The position numbers and the translations under genes are program-made. 64,000 nt of DNA from Haliotis asinina (taxonomy: Eukaryota; Mollusca; Gastropoda; Lepetellida; Haliotidae), in assembly GCF_037392515.1 (NCBI RefSeq), contig NC_090288.1, positions 620,001 through 684,000 on the forward strand, read 5' to 3'. This document shows, piece by piece, positions 27,701 through 39,700 of this stretch (the first letter of the stretch is position 1; each line of letters opens with the position of its first letter). The notes beneath the pieces were generated by a model, which saw only the letters and a program-made list of their open reading frames with translations, did not search any database and had not been told where the DNA came from.

Positions 27701-30700
27701 GACCCCCTTGCCAAGGCACCAGGGGTGCAGGACTTTGTCATGAGAGGAGCTGTACCAGGTACCCCAATTCCTGGGCAAAAGGTAGGCTGCTGCAGTTGTA
27801 AGCTCCTGTAGTTGTAGTCTGTTGTAGTTGTGGGCTGATTTAGTTGTAGTCGGTGGCAGTTGTAGTCTGTTGTAGTTGTAGTCTGTTCCAGTTGTAGACT
27901 GTTGTAGTTCAGTATTGTTGGGTCAGTATTGTTGGCTGCTTCTGTGTTGTTGACTTGAGTGTTGTTGGCTTCAGTGTTGTTGACTTCGGTGTTGTTGACT
28001 TCAGTGTTGTTGACTGCTTCAGTGTTGTTGTCTTCAGTGTTGTTGACTTGAGTGTTGTTGGCTTGAGTGTTGTTTCTTCAGTGTTGTTGATTTGAGTGTT
28101 GTTGGCTTCAGTGTTGTTGACTTGAGTGTTGTTGACTTCAGTGTTGTTGACTTCGGTGTTGTTGACTTCAGTGTTGTTTCTTCAGTGTTGTTGACTTGAG
28201 TGTTGTTGGCTTCAGTGTTGTTGGCTTCAGTGTTGTTGACTTGAGTGTTGTTGACTTGAGTGTTGTTGACTTCGGTGTTGTTGACTTCAGTGTTGTTGAC
28301 TTCAGTGTTGTTGACTTGAGTGTTGTTGACTTCAGTGTTGTTGACTTGAGTGTTGTTGGCTTCAGTGTTGTTTCTTCAGTGTTGTTGACTTGAGTGTTGT
28401 TGGCTTCAGTGTTGTTGGCTTCAGTGTTGTTGACTTTGGTGTTGTTGACTTGAGTGTTGTTGGCTTCAGTCTTGTTGACTTGAGTGTTGTTGGCTTCAGT
28501 GTTGTTGACTTGAGTGTTGTTGACTTCAGTGTTGTTGACTTCGGTGTTGTTGACTTCAGTGTTGTTGACTTCAGTGTTGTTGACTTGAGTGTTGTTGACT
28601 TCAGTGTTGTTGGCTTCAGTGTTGTTTCTTCAGTGTTGTTGACTTGAGTGTTGTTGGCTTCAGTGTTGTTGGCTTCAGTGTTGTTGACTTTGGTGTTGTT
28701 GACTTGAGTGTTGTTGGCTTCAGTCTTGTTGACTTGAGTGTTGTTGGCTTCAGTGTTGTTGACTTGAGTGTTGTTGGCTTCAGTGTTGTTGACTTCGGTG
28801 TTGTTGGCTTCAGTGTTGTTGACTTGACTGTTGTTGGCTTCAGTGTTGTTGGCTTCAGTGTTGTTGACTTGAGTGTTGTTGACTGCTTCAGTGTTGTTGA
28901 CTTGAGTGTTGTTGGCTTCAGTGTTGTTTCTTCAGTGTTGTTGACTTGAGTGTTGTTGACTTGAGTGTTGTTGGCTTCAGTGTTGTTGGCTTCAGTGTTG
29001 TTGGCTTCAGTGTTGTTGGCTTCAGTGTTGTTGACTGCTTCAGTGTTGTTGACTTGAGTGTTGTTGGCTTCAGTGTTGTTGGCTTCAGTGTTGTTGGCTT
29101 CAGTGTTGTTGACTTCGGTGTTGTTGGCTTCAGTGTTGTTGACTTCAGTTTTGTTGGCTTCAGTGTTGTTGACTTGAGTGTTGTTTGCTTCAGTGTTGTT
29201 GGCTTCAGTGTTGTTGACTTGAGTGTTGTTTCTTCAGTGTTGTTGACTTGAGTGTTGTTGGCTTCAGTGTTGTTGGCTTCAGTGTTGTTGACTTGAGTGT
29301 TGTTGGCTTCAGTGTTGTTGGCTTCAGTGTTGTTGGCTTCAGTGTTGTTGACTTGAGTGTTGTTGGCTTCAGTGTTGTTGACTTGAGTGTTGTTGGCTTG
29401 AGTGTTGTTGGCTTCAGTGTTGTTGGCTTCAGTGTTGTTGACTGCTTCAGTGTTGTTGACTTCGGTGTTGTTGACTTCGGTGTTGTTGACTTCAGTGTTG
29501 TTGACTTGAGTGTTGTTGGCTTCAGTGTTGTTGACTTGAGTGTTGTTGGCTTCAGTGTTGTTTCTTCAGTGTTGTTGACTTGAGTGTTGTTGGCTTCAGT
29601 GTTGTTGACTTGAGTGTTGTTGGCTTCAGTGTTGTTGACTTGAGTGTTGTTGACTTCAGTGTTGTTGACTGCTTCAGTGTTGTTGACTTGAGTGTTGTTG
29701 GCTTCAGTGTTGTTTCTTCAGTGTTGTTGACTTGAGTGTTGTTGGCTTCAGTGTTGTTGACTTCAGTGTTGTTGACTTCAGTGTTGTTGACTGCTTCAGT
29801 GTTGTTGACTTGAGTGTTGTTGACTTGAGTGTTGTTGACTTCAGTATTGTTGACTTCGGTGTTGTTGACTTGAGTGTTGTTGACTTCAGTGTTGTTGGCT
29901 TCAGTATTGTTTCTTCAGTGTTGTTGACTTGAGTGTTGTTGGCTTCAGTATTGTTGACTTGAGTGTTGTTGGCTTCAGTGTTGTTTCTTCAGTGTTGTTG
30001 ACTTGAGTGTTGTTGGCTTCAGTGTTGTTGACTTGAGTGTTGTTGACTTCGGTGTTGTTGACTTCGGTGTTGTTGACTTGAGTGTTGTTGACTTGAGTGT
30101 TGTTGACTTGAGTGTTGTTGACTTGAGTGTTGTTGACTTCGGTGTTGTTGACTGCTTCAGTGTTGTTGACTTCAGTGTTGTTGGCTTCAGTATTGTTGAC
30201 TTGAGTGTTGTTGGCTTCAGTGTTGTTGGCTTCAGTGTTGTTGACTTGAGTGTTGTTGGCTTCAGTGTTGTTGACTTCAGTGTTGTTGACTTGAGTGTTG
30301 TTGGCTTCAGTGTTGTTGACTTGAGTGTTGTTGACTTCAGTATTGTTGACTTCGGTGTTGTTGACTTCGGTGTTGTTGACTTCGGTGTTGTTGTCTTCAG
30401 TGTTGTTGACTTGAGTGTTGTTGACTTCGGTGTTGTTGACTTCGGTGTTGTTGACTTCAGTGTTGTTGACTTCAGTGTTGTTGACTTCAGTGTTGTTGAC
30501 TTCAGTGTTGTTTCTTCAGTGTTGTTGACTTGAGTGTTGTTGGCTTCAGTGTTGTTGACTTCAGTGTTGTTTCTTCAGTGTTGTTGACTTCAGTGTTGTT
30601 GACTTCAGTGTTGTTTCTTCAGTGTTGTTGACTTGAGTGTTGTTTCTTCAGTGTTGTTGACTTCAGTGTTGTTGGCTTCAGTGTTGTTTCTTCAGTGTTG

Positions 30701-33700
30701 TTGACTTGAGTGTTGTTGGCTTCAGTGTTGTTGACTTGAGTGTTGTTGACTTCAGTATTGTTGACTTCGGTGTTGTTGACTTCGGTGTTGTTGTCTTCAG
30801 TGTTGTTGACTTGAGTGTTGTTGACTTCAGTGTTGTTGACTTCGGTGTTGTTGACTTCGGTGTTGTTGACTGCTTCAGTGTTGTTGACTTCAGTGTTGTT
30901 GACTTCAGTGTTGTTGGCTTCAGTGTTGTTTCTTCAGTGTTGTTGACTTGAGTGTTGTTGGCTTCAGTGTTGTTGACTTGAGTGTTGTTGACTTCAGTAT
31001 TGTTGACTTCGGTGTTGTTGACTTGAGTGTTGTTGACTTCAGTGTTGTTGACTGCTTCAGTGTTGTTGGCTTCAGTACCGGTCTCCCCACTACTCCTATT
31101 ATGACTTTGCTCCCAAAATTTGGATGATCACTAAGGGATGGTCATGTAAACGGGTAGTGGAGAGTACTGCATGCTTCTCAGGCTGTCCAATAAAGGGTGC
31201 AGCAGCTGGTCGAATTAAAGAGATATTATGATTGCCAGAAAGTAATTGTGTGAATTTCAAATTTATTTAGAAGCCTAATCCGTTTCCATTTTAGACAATT
31301 CCAAGCGCCACAAGCACCCAAATTTTTAACTTAACTTACCATAGGACTTGTGCATATTACCTCTAGCTCCACTTAGATGAGATCAGACAGTCGTTGATTC
31401 ACCATTCCCATGAATGGCTACCTCATGTATTGACGAATGTATAGTCACGGAAGTGGTGTGATCTCCTGAACCGCGCAAGCGCTGACCTTTAAGAATTCAC
31501 TTATATTTCAAGCGTCCTTGCGATCAGACATTTGTTTGGTTTGTTATAGTTAGAGTTTTCAGGTTATTACTACACGGTAGGTATGTTTTTGTTTCATGTT
31601 ACGTAAGTGAAGAAAGAATTAAAACTTCACTTACCTGGCTACCTCGTGTGCACTATTACTTGTTTTTCGATGTGGGTGGTTTCTCACATCTCTGTTGTTT
31701 TTGTGTGGTCTCCGCTTGGTGTACATAACTTTGGTTAGTTCCTACACCATCTGATACTTGTTTTTCGATGTGGGTGGTTTCTCACATCTCTGTTGTTTTT
31801 GTGTGGTCTCCGCTTGGTGTACATAACTTTGGTTAGTTCCTACACCATCTGATACTTGTTTTTCGATGTGGGTGATTTCTCACATCTCTGTTGTTTTTGT
31901 GTGGTCTCCGCTTGGTGTACATAACTTTGGTTAGTTCCTACACCATCTGATACTTGTTTTTCGATGTGGGTGGTTTCTCACATCTCTGTTATTTTTGTGT
32001 GGTCTCCGCTTGGTGTACATAACTTTGGTTAGTTCCTACACCATCTGATACTTGTTTTTCGATGTGGGTGGTTTCTCACATCTCTGTTGTTTTTGTGTGG
32101 TCTCCGCTTAGTGTACATAACTTTGGTTAGTTCCTACACCATCTGATACTTGTTTTTCGATGTGGGTGGTTTCTCACATCTCTGTTGTTTTTGTGTGGTC
32201 TCCGCTTAGTGTACATAACTTTGGTTAGTTCCTACACCATCTGATACTTGTTTTTCGATGTGGGTGGTTTCTCACATCTCTGTTGTTTTTGTGTGGTCTC
32301 CGCTTAGTGTACATAACTTTGGTTAGTTCCTACACCATCTGATACTTGTTTTTCGATGTGGGTGGTTTCTCACATCTCTGTTGTTTTTGTGTGGTCTCCG
32401 CTTAGTGTACATAACTTTGGTTAGTTCCTACACCATCTGATACTTGTTTTTCGATGTGGGTGGTTTCTCACATCTCTGTTGTTTTTGTGTGGTCTCCACT
32501 TAGTGTACATAACTTTGGTTAGTTCCTACACCATCTGATACTTGTTTTTCGATGTGGGTGGTTTCTCACATCTCTGTTATTTTTGTGTGGTCTCCGCTTG
32601 GTGTACATAACTTTGGTTAGTTCCTACACCATCTGATACTTGTTTTTCTTCATGGCTTATCCATTTGCTGTATGTATTCCTGTTTTTTCTGATATGGCAT
32701 GCTTCTGGTTGCGGGGGCAGCCATCTTTGTTGTTGCTGCCCCACCTCTGGGTGTGCTTATTTTTTTCTTTCAGGGCTGTTTGTCGCATTCTTCATGTAGG
32801 GGTGTTTACTAGGCGAGTTTTATAAGTTTTCTCGCTTGTTTGTATGTTGCAGTAGACGTTTATGTTTTGTACTGTGTATGAAGTCTTAAAGTCAGCAAAG
32901 GACCCCCACCCCTGGTGTCCAGACTGTGCCTCCGTTTGCTGCTCGCTTGACCAGCACTGTCTACATTGCTGCCAACGGTAGAGTTCAAGGCTGACCTTAC
33001 TGTGAGAAGGAAGCATTTCTCTCAGAGGCGCAGGAAGATGTTGTCACCAGCGTCATTGTTAGGGTCCCGATCGTCTCTCCAGGTGACTCCAGAGCGACAG
33101 CCGACAGCGCATGAATCTACACAAGACTCGACTTGTGATCAGCATTCTCCGGAGCTGCAGCGTTCTGAATCCTTTGTGGACTTATCTCGCCTCAATGCCT
33201 TAAGTCACCCAGAGGTGCAGAAGATGCTTAGGTCTTTATTGCAGCCTGCTGCAGGGGCGTGTCATCCCGGATCGATTCAGGATGGATTCGGCATCTAGAT
33301 CTTCTCTTGTGTTTCCAGTTCCAACACCGACTCAGACCCCTCTCCCGACGACGACACCGACACTGACACTGTCCCTGACTTCGAGCCTGAGTTCGACACT
33401 GGCGCCTTTTGCAGTGCCAAGGCCTACCCCTACGCCTACGCCATTGCTGACTCTGTTGTTGACGCCGATGCCGACACCGATGCCGACACCGATGTCTTCT
33501 GGATACCGCATCCCGTGTATATCTTCCTCACGAGAGGTGGACTTGAAAAGAATGAGCTCGGCACATTGAAGTGGAACGCTCCAGACGTACCAGAAAGTCG
33601 CACTCTAGCTCCCCTGCCGTCGGAGGTCTCGATCGCCTCGCCATTCCGGTCGTCACCAGTCAAGATCTAGGTCCAGGTCTCCAGCTGATAGGGATCGGCA

Positions 33701-36700
33701 TTAGTATAGATCCAGGTCGCGGTCTTCCCGACGCTCTCCCCATCCTTGGTGTTCTAGATAACCAGCTGGGAAGTGTTTGCAGTCTGCGCCTTTTGCCTCA
33801 ATGTACGGTGCCGTCATCCTCTTCTCATCATCTTCAACCACTGTCTGTATCGTGGGATGACGCTGAAGAATATTTTTTGTCCCCGGATTGTAACGAAGAG
33901 CCATCGGAAGATTTTGATGATGGTGGTACTTATCTTCCTCCCTCTGCCATATACGAATGGATAGCTGACAGACTGCCGGATTGACCCTCACCACCGTCAG
34001 AGTCGTCGGACCCGAAGGCTATGCGACTTTCACCGGAGTTACTTCTGCCACGGCACCTTATGGTAGCTGAGGCCATCGCGTCATTAGATGAGCACTTCGC
34101 CAAGTTGTCACTTAACTCGACAATTAGAGTGCCTAAATCTTGCAAATCGGAATACAAAGTACATAGTCTGGAGTTTGCAGATTCGGGAGCGGCTCATGAT
34201 GAATCCCTGAAGCGCTTATCTAGCTCCATGTCATCGTCTCACAAGGTACAAGATGCCAAGTTACTAGCCATTGATACGGAATTAAGACGGATGCTCAAGC
34301 CAGTTTCGGTGTTAGATTCAGCTACTTCAGCAGCGGCATTTGACCTCACAGAGGATAATTCCTCTCGGATCGATCACTTTGAAGCATTATTTCAATGGCA
34401 AGGCAAGGTTCTACACGACCTACTTGCTCATTTGCATGTGGCATTAGCGATGACCACCACAGTGCGACATACTGACTACTTGGACCCGTGCACGTGGCCA
34501 GAAGAGTTCAAAAGGCAACAGGCTCACTTTGCGTCAAGGTCTTTGTTTGACGACAGAATTCCAGAGATTTATCGCCAAAATGCTGAGCTTACAAACATGG
34601 AAGTGTTTTTATCCACCTTTGAGGCTCTGAGTTCTGCCTTTCGCGGAAGGCAGTCATCTCGTGGAAGAGGGAAACGTCGCTATGTCCCCCGCAGAGAGTC
34701 CATTAGATCCATGTTTGCCAGAGGACAAGGTCGTGGATGCCCAGATACAGACGCCCAAGCAAGGCCCCAGGACTGTTTGCAGGACATCCCCTCTACTCCC
34801 GGCAGGGGGAAGGGCAAGCATCCTTATTCCTACCGCTGAAGATGGGAACGTACACGACTGGGTCCTCACCAGTGGAAGGTCATCTCGTTTGGAATTTCTT
34901 CGGCCCTGTGGCTGTTTACAAGGATCACTTCTCTGAGTGGATCAGAGGATCAGATTCCTGCATCTGAGAGGGATAGACTTCGACCCCTACATAGACGAGT
35001 GCCTCCTGAACAACTTCAAGCCTCAATTGCTTCACAGACAGGTGGACTTCACCACTCGCCTTCTTCAGCAACTGGGGTTGATAATCAACCTCGAAAAGTC
35101 GCATCCAGTGCCGTTGCAAGAACTGACGTTTATCGGAGTTTTTTTTGTAACACATTCCAGCTTGGTCAAAGTCCTTCCTGTCTGTTGGGAGAAGATTCTC
35201 AAGTTTGCGAGCATAGGTCTCTCAACCTCTGACCCTCAGAGAGTGGCAGTTTCTGTTGCGTCTCCTGACTTCGGCTGAAGACCTTACCCTCAGAGGTCGC
35301 CTCATGCATTGGCCGCTTCAATGGTTTCTTCTACCTTTCATTCAACGGGACAATTTACAAGTGAGGGTCCTGTTACCTCCGCATCTACATTCGTACCTCT
35401 GTTGGTGGACTCACTGTTGACAGACAGAGAGGATTCGTCTGCTTTTGGTTGTGCCCTGGTGGCCAACCAGGTCGTGGTTTGCAGAGCTGCGCCAACTCGC
35501 CGCTGGGCACATCCTTCAATTACCAGAGTGGCCCAACCTACTGTGGCACCCTCACAGTCATCAGCTACATCCAGCCCCGATGAGGTTTCATCTGCACGGA
35601 TGGATTATTTACAAAAGGCATTGAGAGCTAAGGGATATTCTACCAGAGTAGCTGAAGTCATCGCTCAAGCTCACCGCACCTCTACCAGATCTTTGTATGA
35701 CAATAAGTGGACATCCTTTGAGAAGTTCTGTGGTCAGAAGTCTCAAGATCCCTTATCAGCATCACCGCAATTTATTGCTGAGTTCCTTATTTTCCTCCAT
35801 TCTTCTTGACATCACAAGGGAAGTACTTATTTTCGGAACGTATTTTGCAGCTCTGAACTCTGTTCTAGCTGTCAAATGTGACAGGCAAGTTTCTAAAGTT
35901 CCAGAACTTACAGGTGTGTTAAAGGCTTTCAAGTTGGAGATTTCGCCCTCCAGTATGGGATCTCAATATTGTTCTACAACCTTCGAGGCAGAAACCAGGA
36001 CTGCATAACTTGTGCTGGAGTCAGTTGGTTGGTCCTCTGGAGCCCGACACCGCCAACCTACTGTCAAGGCCTTGTGCATAAGTCCTATGGCAAGGTAAGT
36101 TAAAAATTTGTTAAAATCTAAATATTTAAGATATTTAAATACTTACCTTACCATAGGACGTTGATTTCTCTCCCAACGCTGGATGCTTCTCCCCTCTCTG
36201 GGCTCTTCGGACTGGGTTTCTCTTCAGTAAAAGTGAATTTTGAAAGGTCCGCAGGTTCAGGAGATCACGCCACTTCCATGACTATACATTCGTCGATACA
36301 TGAGGTAGCCATTCATGGGAATGGTGAATCAATGACTGTCTGATCTCATCTAAGTGGAGCTAGAGGTAATATGCATAAGTCCTATGGTAAGGCAAGTATT
36401 TAAATCTCTAAAATATTTAGATTTTAACAGTTCATTTTTGTCTGCTCTTGCAATTTTTGGTTTTGGAAAATCATGGTGCCCGTGTGTGAGGGGCATGCCA
36501 ATTGCCTAAATGCTGTCCATGCACGAGGGTGCATGCCTACATGACTACAAGCAAACCACTTCAAGAACCTTTGCCTTTGTCCTTGTCTTCGTTTCAGTGA
36601 TATAAGTATATAAGTACACAATTCATAGTTATAGTCGTCAATTTCCATAAAACTGTATCTTTTGTTGTAGACTCACAAACTTGTAGAATGCTTCAAATGA

Positions 36701-39700
36701 ATTTAGTAAAATATGTATGATTATATTGTTAGCAAGGAACTCCCAAGATCCAGTGTAACTACTGCATTTATATTTTCCAGAATTGGGTGGTTGGCAAGTA
36801 CGGCCGTGTCCTCCCTATCCTCCAACTGAAGAAGCCAAATCAGAGCAAGGTAGGGCAACTAGTGCTATCCCACAACAATGCTGGGTGTAAGTAGTCGTTT
36901 CTGCATCAAGATGGATACATCTGGCCTGCATGTCACCTTCATGATAGGCATCTCATGTCAAGCTGTTAAATCATTATAAAACACAACATTTTTCCTTATC
37001 CTTACTCATGCTTTATTGTTTATCTCCCCTTCCTTTTGAATGGTCAGTGGAAACTTGAATCTCTTCAAATTCCTAAGAAGGGAACATGCAATCACTCATC
37101 TCACGCCACCTTTCTTTTTACGCCAAAAGCGCCCACATAACCACACACATGCCTAAATTCACTCTCTTTAATCGCCTGAGCGATGCCTTCACAGCTTATC
37201 TTTAGTTTATTTTCATATATGTAGCCCCAATTCTGCCATGAATGCCTTTATTAGTGTATTATTCATCATAATTGAAACAAATATATTTTTAAACTTTTCC
37301 TATCTCATGTTATATAACTCTCCTTTTCCTCTACGACATTATGTGGAAACATGCTGTGAGCTAAGTTGAATCAAATGTTGCTGGCCTCTGACCACCTGAC
37401 CTCTGCTCCCACCTGACATCAGCACCTATCAATCATTGCTATAACCTTGCAGCACACTTGGATGATCACGTGATGATCTGTGCGATTTTACATTCCTTCC
37501 TTCCTTCCTTTTCAACTTCTCATTTATTTATCGAAAGAGCAATGTTTCGATGTATGTTCTTACATCGTTATCAAGCTAAGAGTGAATACAACCAGATGAT
37601 AAGAGGTATACATAAATTGATTGTTTTAACAAACACCAGAGTAATGTTAACAACAACACAGAGTACCAGGATCAGTTCTTTCTCATAGAGTACGTGGGTC
37701 AGTCCGGTGCTTTCTACTTGGATGGTTTCCACAGCTACTTCTTATACTATACTGGTGTCAAGTGCAGCACGTTACTCTGCTATCTGGTTATGGGCCACAG
37801 CGTGATTCAAGTGCGTCACTTACCTCTTCAACGTCAATTACATAGGGACAGGTACCTGTTTGCAGAGTGCAGCATGCTCCCAATTCAACACATTTATACA
37901 GACCACTGCTTTCTCGAGATTCGGCGCTTTTATTTAGAGCACCGCTTGTTCCTGGTTTGGTGCTTCCTCACAGTGTGCCGGTTCGACATTTACTCACAGT
38001 GTGCCGGTTCAATGCTTACTCACAGTGTGCCGGTTCGACATTTACTCACAGTGTGCCGGTTCAATGCTTACTCACAGTGTGCCGGTTTGACATTTACTCA
38101 CAGTGTGCCTGTTCGATGCTTACTCACAGTCTTTTCGGTTCAGCTCTTGCATTCAGTGCATCGCATGCTACCTGTTCGACACTTGTCTCCTTTGCGACCT
38201 CTGTTCCCAGTGGGAGAGTCTCTCTTGCCAAGTGTGCCACTTGTGGGGGAGACTTTGTTGTCATCAGTACATCATGGGATTTTGTCTCAGCCAGCCGGTC
38301 ACTCGACTTCTCTCGGTGGGGTTAACCAGCATAATTTATGTGCTGCTCCAGGCTACGTGTTTATCTCACCCATTGGGATATTCGATGCTCGCTGATGAAC
38401 CGTTCCTTCACCCTTTATTCCAGACACTAGACGTCGATGTTCTTGATAGATTACTCATAACAGCGTTATGGTGTACTCTTAGCCTGTTTCAATATGTGCA
38501 TCACCTTCCGTCTACATCATCGGCAAGTTCCTGGATAGCGATGTCTATTTTTTTGTACATGGTACCAGCAATGATGCCTTGTCTAGTAACAGGTGTCGTT
38601 TTATCTGGATTTTAGGAGTTGGGACTCGTCTGGTTAACTGACGACCGTGTTGTCCATTTTTTAGCATTTGCATATGACGGTAAATTTTTTGTTTACTGTA
38701 AAATTTTCCTTTTTGGAAGCACTGAGATGGACATCCAGTGATTGAAGGAAACAAATACTATCCCAACCATCAACTGATCTTCGGTTCCATTCCCTGTAAG
38801 AGTGACTACCGTCGAGATTTGCCGGTCAGCCGGGAGCTACTTGGCTTCAACATTGGTAAGAAAAGCCCTCAGTTCAGAGGTCTTTGCAGTTATGTCCAGA
38901 CAGTCCACAGGCATCGGTTCTCCTGCCATTTCATCAGTTTTATGAATGTTCTGAATGTTACGGCGGAATGAATCTACTACCTTTTTTCATTCCATCTGGC
39001 GGACCAGTATTTCATTTGGCGAGTTTGACAATCTGTCCAAGTGGTTTCAGCTCCTGGAAGTTTACGTCCAGATCACAGAAAGTATCCCGCTCAGCATTCG
39101 GCTGTTGTATGATCCACGGTACTTCTTACTCAATATATCCCTGGGCCAATCTCCAGCCAACCCCGGGCTCTACTTTCCATTCTCTCTGGTTCTTGAGAAG
39201 TATACAGACAAGTTTGGACTACTTGTCAACATGAGGTCTGCAACGAGAAGCCTCAGCCCAAATTTGATATGGTGTCTGTTGTTCTACTCATGATTTATCA
39301 AACTGGGAGATCAGTTCAAGGGCATTCACTATCAGCATTGACCTTTAGGGATCAACTTTGCCCGTTGCACTTGTTTCTAGCTCCTCACATCAGAGCGAGT
39401 GAAATGCTTGCTCTGATCACTCTACCCTTGGAGCTCCATCCCTGTCTCCTGTAGTGGATGGAAGAGTTGAATGTTTGCATCAGAGTTTGCCTAGCACCAG
39501 TTATTACATCTCACCACCTGTACGTGGACACGTCTCTATGCTGAAGTGCTGCTCACTTTCTTGATCAGTGGCAGAGTGGTGGTCTCTTGCAGACTGTGCT
39601 TGCCACACCATCGTTCTCAAGTTCAGTATGGTGATATTTGTCAACTGGTTGGGGTCAGCGGGTTCTTCTCGACTCTTGTGGGGGACACAACAGTTCTTTG

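Larger units (their letters stand above)
31320..36428 (+). mobile_element. DIRS-type retrotransposon A, internally deleted
   Basis: The left inverted terminal repeat at about 31320-31515 is the reverse complement of about 36215-36428; for example CTCCACTTAGATGAGATCAG matches its complement near 36340. An internal complementary region at about 36072-36160 has one half complementary to the left outer end (TAAGTTAAAAATTT) and the other to the right outer end (TTAAAATCTAAATATTT). That layout, plus gag, reverse transcriptase and tyrosine recombinase remnants in order, defines the DIRS group. Most of RT, RNase H and the recombinase catalytic half are missing, so this copy is not autonomous. Orientation matches NOL8. 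Confidence 0.88.

Noticed and set aside
28196..30951. A series of VVGFSVVDLS frames
   Set aside because: Frames of the 15-bp array; they all end at the same 14-bp variant unit.
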